Source of the DNA: Desulfocapsa sp.
GTDB taxonomy: Bacteria; Desulfobacterota; Desulfobulbia; Desulfobulbales; Desulfocapsaceae
Assembly: GCA_030635405.1 (NCBI GenBank)
Contig: DAOVZA010000007.1
Coordinates: 1-16,713, forward strand
Direction: 5' to 3'
Length of the DNA: 16,713 nt
Shown here: piece by piece, positions 14,487 through 16,713 of the stretch
How positions within the stretch are numbered: position 1 is the first letter of the stretch
Layout of the letters: each line of letters starts with the position of its first letter
Notes under the pieces: model-generated
Seen by the model: only the letters and a program-made list of their open reading frames with translations
What the model was told of the DNA's origin: nothing
The model's database searches: none
Position numbers and translations under genes: made by a program

Positions 14487-15065
14487 ATGAAAAAAAGATT
14501 CCTTGATGAAGAAACCCTTATTTTAGATTCTTTCAAATTAGGGGTTAAAATTTTTGAAAGCAGTTTTCGTCCAACATTCATCGTAGGGATTTGGCGAGGC
14601 GGTAGCTCAGTTGGTATCTATGTCCAGGAATGCCTCCAGACACTTGGAGTAGAAACCAACCATATCTCACTGCGAACATCCTATCGCGGCGAGCCCTCTT
14701 ATCAGGAAATGGTGGCCTCTGCTGATGCTGAAATCAGGGTTCATGGCACACAGTATTTACTTGAGAACCTGAATGCTGATGATTCTCTGTTACTGGTCGA
14801 CGATGTCTTCAGTACCGGGAAAAGTGTGGATGCTGTCATCAAACGACTCAGTCGTCATCTCAAAAGAAACATGCCCAAACAGATCAAGATTGCGACATTA
14901 TGGCAACGCCCTTCCTATAAAGAAACTGAAATAGAACCGGACTTCACACTCTATAAATCAGAAGACTGGCTGGTGTTCCCCTATGAGATGAGCGGGTTAA
15001 CAATGGATGAAATTGAAGAGCATAAACCCTTCCTTGTTCCATACCTCAAAGGATGTAGCCTCTAA
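14487..15065 (+). CDS. Hypoxanthine-type phosphoribosyltransferase (paralog 2)
   Basis: A 192-residue type-I phosphoribosyltransferase, evidently duplicated from or related to the one at 13780-14346. Its PRPP motif is LLLVDDVFSTGKSVDAVI and its N-terminal loop is PTFIVGIWRGGSSVG. It differs from paralog 1 by an insertion around residues 68-76 (EPSYQEMVASADAE, in the flexible loop following RTSY) and by VWRGGVP changing to IWRGGSS. The flexible loop closes over the substrate in this family, so substrate preference may differ. No Shine-Dalgarno sequence precedes the ATG within 15 bases. It is divergent from paralog 1 across 140 bases and converges with the coiled-coil gene that ends at 15099. 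Confidence 0.9.
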   Translation: MKKRFLDEETLILDSFKLGVKIFESSFRPTFIVGIWRGGSSVGIYVQECLQTLGVETNHISLRTSYRGEPSYQEMVASADAEIRVHGTQYLLENLNADDSLLLVDDVFSTGKSVDAVIKRLSRHLKRNMPKQIKIATLWQRPSYKETEIEPDFTLYKSEDWLVFPYEMSGLTMDEIEEHKPFLVPYLKGCSL

Positions 15066-15098
15066 ACGCTCCAAACAAATCCCTGGGCTAAACGCATT

Positions 15099-15314
15099 TT
15101 AAAAACGGGAAGTCGGCTTATTCAAAGAAGCTTTTGACTGCTCCTTTCTTCCCTCCATTACTTTTAAGAGCTGCATTAGCTCTGCCTTCGCCTGACGCAA
15201 CTCCTCCTTCAAATCTTCCTGCACAGATGCTTTTGCCCCCAACAGTTGCTGCTCAAGATGTTCCACTTCTTTTTGACTTTTATACAAATCTCTTGCTAGT
15301 GCCGGAAGGTACAT
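15099..15314 (-). CDS. Small coiled-coil protein
   Basis: A 71-residue cytosolic protein with one continuous amphipathic helix, roughly residues 8-58. Its heptad-like leucines and strong charge appear in YKSQKEVEHLEQQLLGAKAS and ELRQAKAELMQLLKVMEG. It has no signal peptide or cysteine. The reading frame is supported by AGGG seven bases before the ATG and by helix-like composition through its length. It converges with paralog 2 of the phosphoribosyltransferases and is divergent from the DsrE-type gene. Small coiled-coil proteins often act as oligomerising partners, but I recognise no family and no partner. Confidence 0.7.
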   Translation of the reverse strand: MYLPALARDLYKSQKEVEHLEQQLLGAKASVQEDLKEELRQAKAELMQLLKVMEGRKEQSKASLNKPTSRF

Positions 15315-15315
15315 A

Positions 15316-15377
15316 TTGAATCCCTATTCAAATTGAAAAGCACTTGTGCTTTTATTAAACATATGTCAATAATTGAC
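15316..15377. promoter_or_regulatory. Cluster of four dyad symmetries between the coiled-coil and DsrE-type genes
   Basis: In 62 bases lie TTGAAT-4-ATTCAA (15316-15331), TTCAAATTGAA (15327-15337), AAAAGCAC-2-GTGCTTTT (15336-15353) and GTCAAT-1-ATTGAC (15365-15377), all perfect. On the minus strand the first dyad places the AGGG ribosome-binding site of the coiled-coil gene in the four-base loop. The set looks like an operator region for one or more dimeric regulators of the two divergent genes. The regulator cannot be named from the sequence. Confidence 0.5.
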
Positions 15378-15424
15378 GCAATAAATTCATTTTTCCTACC
15401 ATTCATCTCTCAGGAGGGCACACC

Positions 15425-15775
15425 ATGGCCGAATATCTCTTCATTTTACACACTGACGATAACGAAAAGGCAACTCGTTGCTTTCAATTTGCCAAAATTG
15501 CCCATGAAAAAGGACATGCCGTCAATATTTTCCTGGTGGATGATGGGGTTGAATGGGCAGTCAAAGGAAAGGACGGTAACAACACAACAACTACAGGTGA
15601 CTGCACAGCAGATTATCTTCCTTATCTTGAGGAAAAAGGAGTTACCACAGGTGTCTGTACTCCATGTGCGAAGGGAAGAAACCTTGAGGAAAAAACATTC
15701 TGCACAAATATGAAACTTGATACCGGTGGCAACCTGATCGATATGGCAGCCACGGCCAGCGTCTTTAATTTTTAA
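15425..15775 (+). CDS. DsrE family protein
   Basis: A 116-residue cytosolic protein of the DsrE/DsrF-like family, whose members bind and relay sulfur on cysteines in sulfur metabolism or tRNA thiolation. It begins with the family strand YLFILHTDDNEKATRCFQFA, continues with VNIFLVDDGVEWA, and ends with KLDTGGNLIDMAATASVFNF. Cysteines are at 19, 60, 78, 81 and 93. The Cys78-x-x-Cys81 pair in GVCTPCAKGR is the expected functional site. AGGAGG lies seven bases before the ATG, the strongest ribosome-binding site in the window. No dsr or tus genes are near it, so it acts alone or with distant partners. The gene is divergent from the small coiled-coil gene across a region rich in palindromes. Confidence 0.93.
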   Translation: MAEYLFILHTDDNEKATRCFQFAKIAHEKGHAVNIFLVDDGVEWAVKGKDGNNTTTTGDCTADYLPYLEEKGVTTGVCTPCAKGRNLEEKTFCTNMKLDTGGNLIDMAATASVFNF

Positions 15776-15800
15776 TATATTATGACAACCGGCTTATTAG

Positions 15801-15840
15801 AAAGAGCAATGATTACATAAAAATTGGATTATTGCTCTTT
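15801..15840. terminator. Stem-loop between the DsrE-type and lipoprotein genes, candidate bidirectional terminator
   Basis: AAAGAGCAAT (15801-15810) and ATTGCTCTTT (15831-15840) form a perfect 10-bp stem with a 20-base loop. On each strand the stem ends in three T's. It lies between convergent stops (15775 on the plus strand, 15829 on the minus strand) and overlaps the 3' end of the lipoprotein gene. Confidence 0.65.
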
Positions 15841-16224
15841 ATCAGCCGCAACCATTTGTGGTGCCCAAAAGATAACATCACGCTCAGAAACCTCTTTCCA
15901 AAATCCTTCTCCGTCCCATTCCTTAATCTGATCCTGATAGCCGTGATACATAATTCTAAGAGAAATCTTTTCCGCATCGCCTAACTCATTTTCACTAAAA
16001 CTCCTTACCCCCTGTAGTGGCGTATTACCAATAAATATCCACTGCCCCTGGCAAGAGATATCTTTGCCAACCACCTGATAGAGTACATACGCTCCCTTGG
16101 GCACAGAGTTAATTTTAAAATTAACAGTTTTTTTATTTGCACAACCCGATAAAACTGCAAGTGCAGCTATCAAAATGGCCATACAGCACACACTGGAAAT
16201 ACGATTTTTCATGAAACCCATCAT
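15829..16224 (-). CDS. Lipoprotein with PEGA-like domain (downstream of pair)
   Basis: A 131-residue lipoprotein. The lipobox LSGC puts the acylated cysteine at residue 28 of the longer form. The mature part begins FKINSVPKGAYVLYQV and continues to GQWIFIGNTPLQG, which fits the PEGA pattern: small surface beta-sandwich repeats with S.P.GA.V and G.TPL. A tryptophan-rich tail, EWDGEGFWKEV and VIFWAPQMV, follows. The ATG at 16224 directly abuts the stop codon of the upstream lipoprotein, with AGAGG six bases ahead, so translation is probably coupled. An internal ATG at 16212 is also possible. With two cysteines before the lipobox and Cys55 in the mature part, disulfide formation cannot be judged. 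The function is unknown. Confidence 0.85.
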   Translation of the reverse strand: MMGFMKNRISSVCCMAILIAALAVLSGCANKKTVNFKINSVPKGAYVLYQVVGKDISCQGQWIFIGNTPLQGVRSFSENELGDAEKISLRIMYHGYQDQIKEWDGEGFWKEVSERDVIFWAPQMVAADKEQ

Positions 16225-16575
16225 TTATTTCCTCTTTTTTAATTCAACTGTTACAGGCTGAGGTTCTCTGGTGGCTGCCTCTTTTGACTTATGACGCATC
16301 GTAACCCAAAATGACGTTATTTCTTCGACGTAACCTAACTTACGTAACTCTACAGTGGCATGTTTGGCCTCATCGTCACTGCTTTCCCACGTTACCAGAA
16401 GCGGGGTCATACCAAGATGTGTGTCATCTTTTAAGTTTATGACTTCAGCTCCAGGAGGGATCGACTCAATTTTAGCAACACCGTACATTGTTTGTCCACA
16501 GGCTGTCAGTGAACCCAACGCCAATATCAGTGTGAGTTTAAAAAAATATTTCTTAAAATTTTGACTCAATATCAT
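16225..16575 (-). CDS. Lipoprotein with PEGA domain (upstream of pair)
   Basis: A 116-residue lipoprotein whose lipobox SLTAC places the acylated cysteine at residue 26. The mature protein carries a recognisable PEGA repeat, AKIESIPPGAEVINLKDDTHLGMTPLLVTW, then an acidic stretch (ESSDDEAKHA), then VELRKLGYVEEITSFWV. It ends in a basic VTVELKKRK tail. A GTG three codons earlier (16584) is in frame, but the ATG at 16575 has AAAGTGA a few bases ahead and is preferred. The stop codon touches the start of the second lipoprotein, so the two form one unit. The two proteins share the S.P.GA.V / TPL pattern and look like diverged tandem copies. The function is unknown. Attachment to the outer membrane is inferred from the signal. 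Confidence 0.85.
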   Translation of the reverse strand: MILSQNFKKYFFKLTLILALGSLTACGQTMYGVAKIESIPPGAEVINLKDDTHLGMTPLLVTWESSDDEAKHATVELRKLGYVEEITSFWVTMRHKSKEAATREPQPVTVELKKRK

Positions 16576-16584
16576 ATATTTCAC

Positions 16585-16713
16585 TTTAATTATTAATTTT
16601 GACTGATTTCATCCCTAAACATGGGTAATTTTATTCTCTCTTTTACCTTTTCAGGAGGCCGGGGGTCAAGGCAAATCAGAAGTATCTATGAAACAAACAG
16701 GCAATAATATAGC
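16585..16713. other. End of window, no gene resolved
   Basis: This stretch lies upstream of the minus-strand lipoprotein pair. On the plus strand a purine-rich AGGAGG at about 16653 and an ATG at 16688 with AGAAG five bases ahead might begin a gene that leaves the window. Only nine codons are visible, so it cannot be called. Confidence 0.4.

Noticed and set aside
16621..16707. 28-codon plus-strand open frame at the window end
   Set aside because: Too short, with no ribosome-binding site ahead of its ATG; a purine-rich stretch inside it may serve a later start at 16688, but nothing can be confirmed.

Overview
The window looks like chromosomal DNA of a Gram-negative bacterium that is fairly AT-rich by eye. 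It encodes several lipoproteins, an outer-membrane barrel, many exported proteins and a large membrane-sensor repertoire. The DsrE-type protein with paired cysteines, the PAS domain with a CxxC cluster, the PhnD-like lipoprotein beside a histidine kinase and the DUF2202 protein together resemble Desulfobacterota, perhaps Desulfobulbales. That placement is inference from gene style, not from a marker gene. I see no rRNA, tRNA, transposase, integrase or CRISPR array.

Layout. (1) Positions 33-4858 (+) form a three-gene signalling operon: a membrane diguanylate cyclase, a PhnD-like solute-binding lipoprotein and a PAS-containing histidine kinase. A stem-loop at 4893-4928 separates it from the next block. 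(2) Positions 4954-7027 (-) hold a small outer-membrane barrel protein and, upstream of it, an unusual 499-residue protein. Its N-terminus resembles the N-formylglutamate amidohydrolase fold and its C-terminus is a helical DUF1016-like region. (3) Positions 7366-9223 (+) hold a LemA protein and a multi-pass membrane protein with DUF4126-like character. (4) Positions 9321-10765 (+) hold a small secreted lysine-tailed protein and a prokaryotic ionotropic-glutamate-receptor-like protein whose pore loop lacks the potassium filter. (5) Positions 10780-11819 (-) hold a DUF2202 ferritin-like protein that has lost its lipobox cysteine, and a small secreted protein. (6) Positions 12030-13775 hold an Lrp/AsnC regulator divergent from alanine dehydrogenase (ald), a classic regulator-target arrangement. 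(7) Positions 13780-15065 hold two paralogous phosphoribosyltransferases transcribed away from each other. (8) Positions 15099-15775 hold a small coiled-coil protein and a DsrE-family protein, divergent across a 110-bp region crowded with dyad symmetries. (9) Positions 15829-16575 (-) hold two abutting PEGA-like lipoproteins.

How they may work together. The first operon probably couples detection of a periplasmic ligand to phosphorelay and c-di-GMP output, with the response regulator encoded outside the window. Ald with its Lrp partner handles alanine/pyruvate/ammonium interconversion. The iGluR-like protein and the small secreted protein before it may form a ligand-responsive membrane unit. 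This is the most unusual part of the window, together with the hydrolase/DUF1016-like fusion and the duplicated phosphoribosyltransferases.
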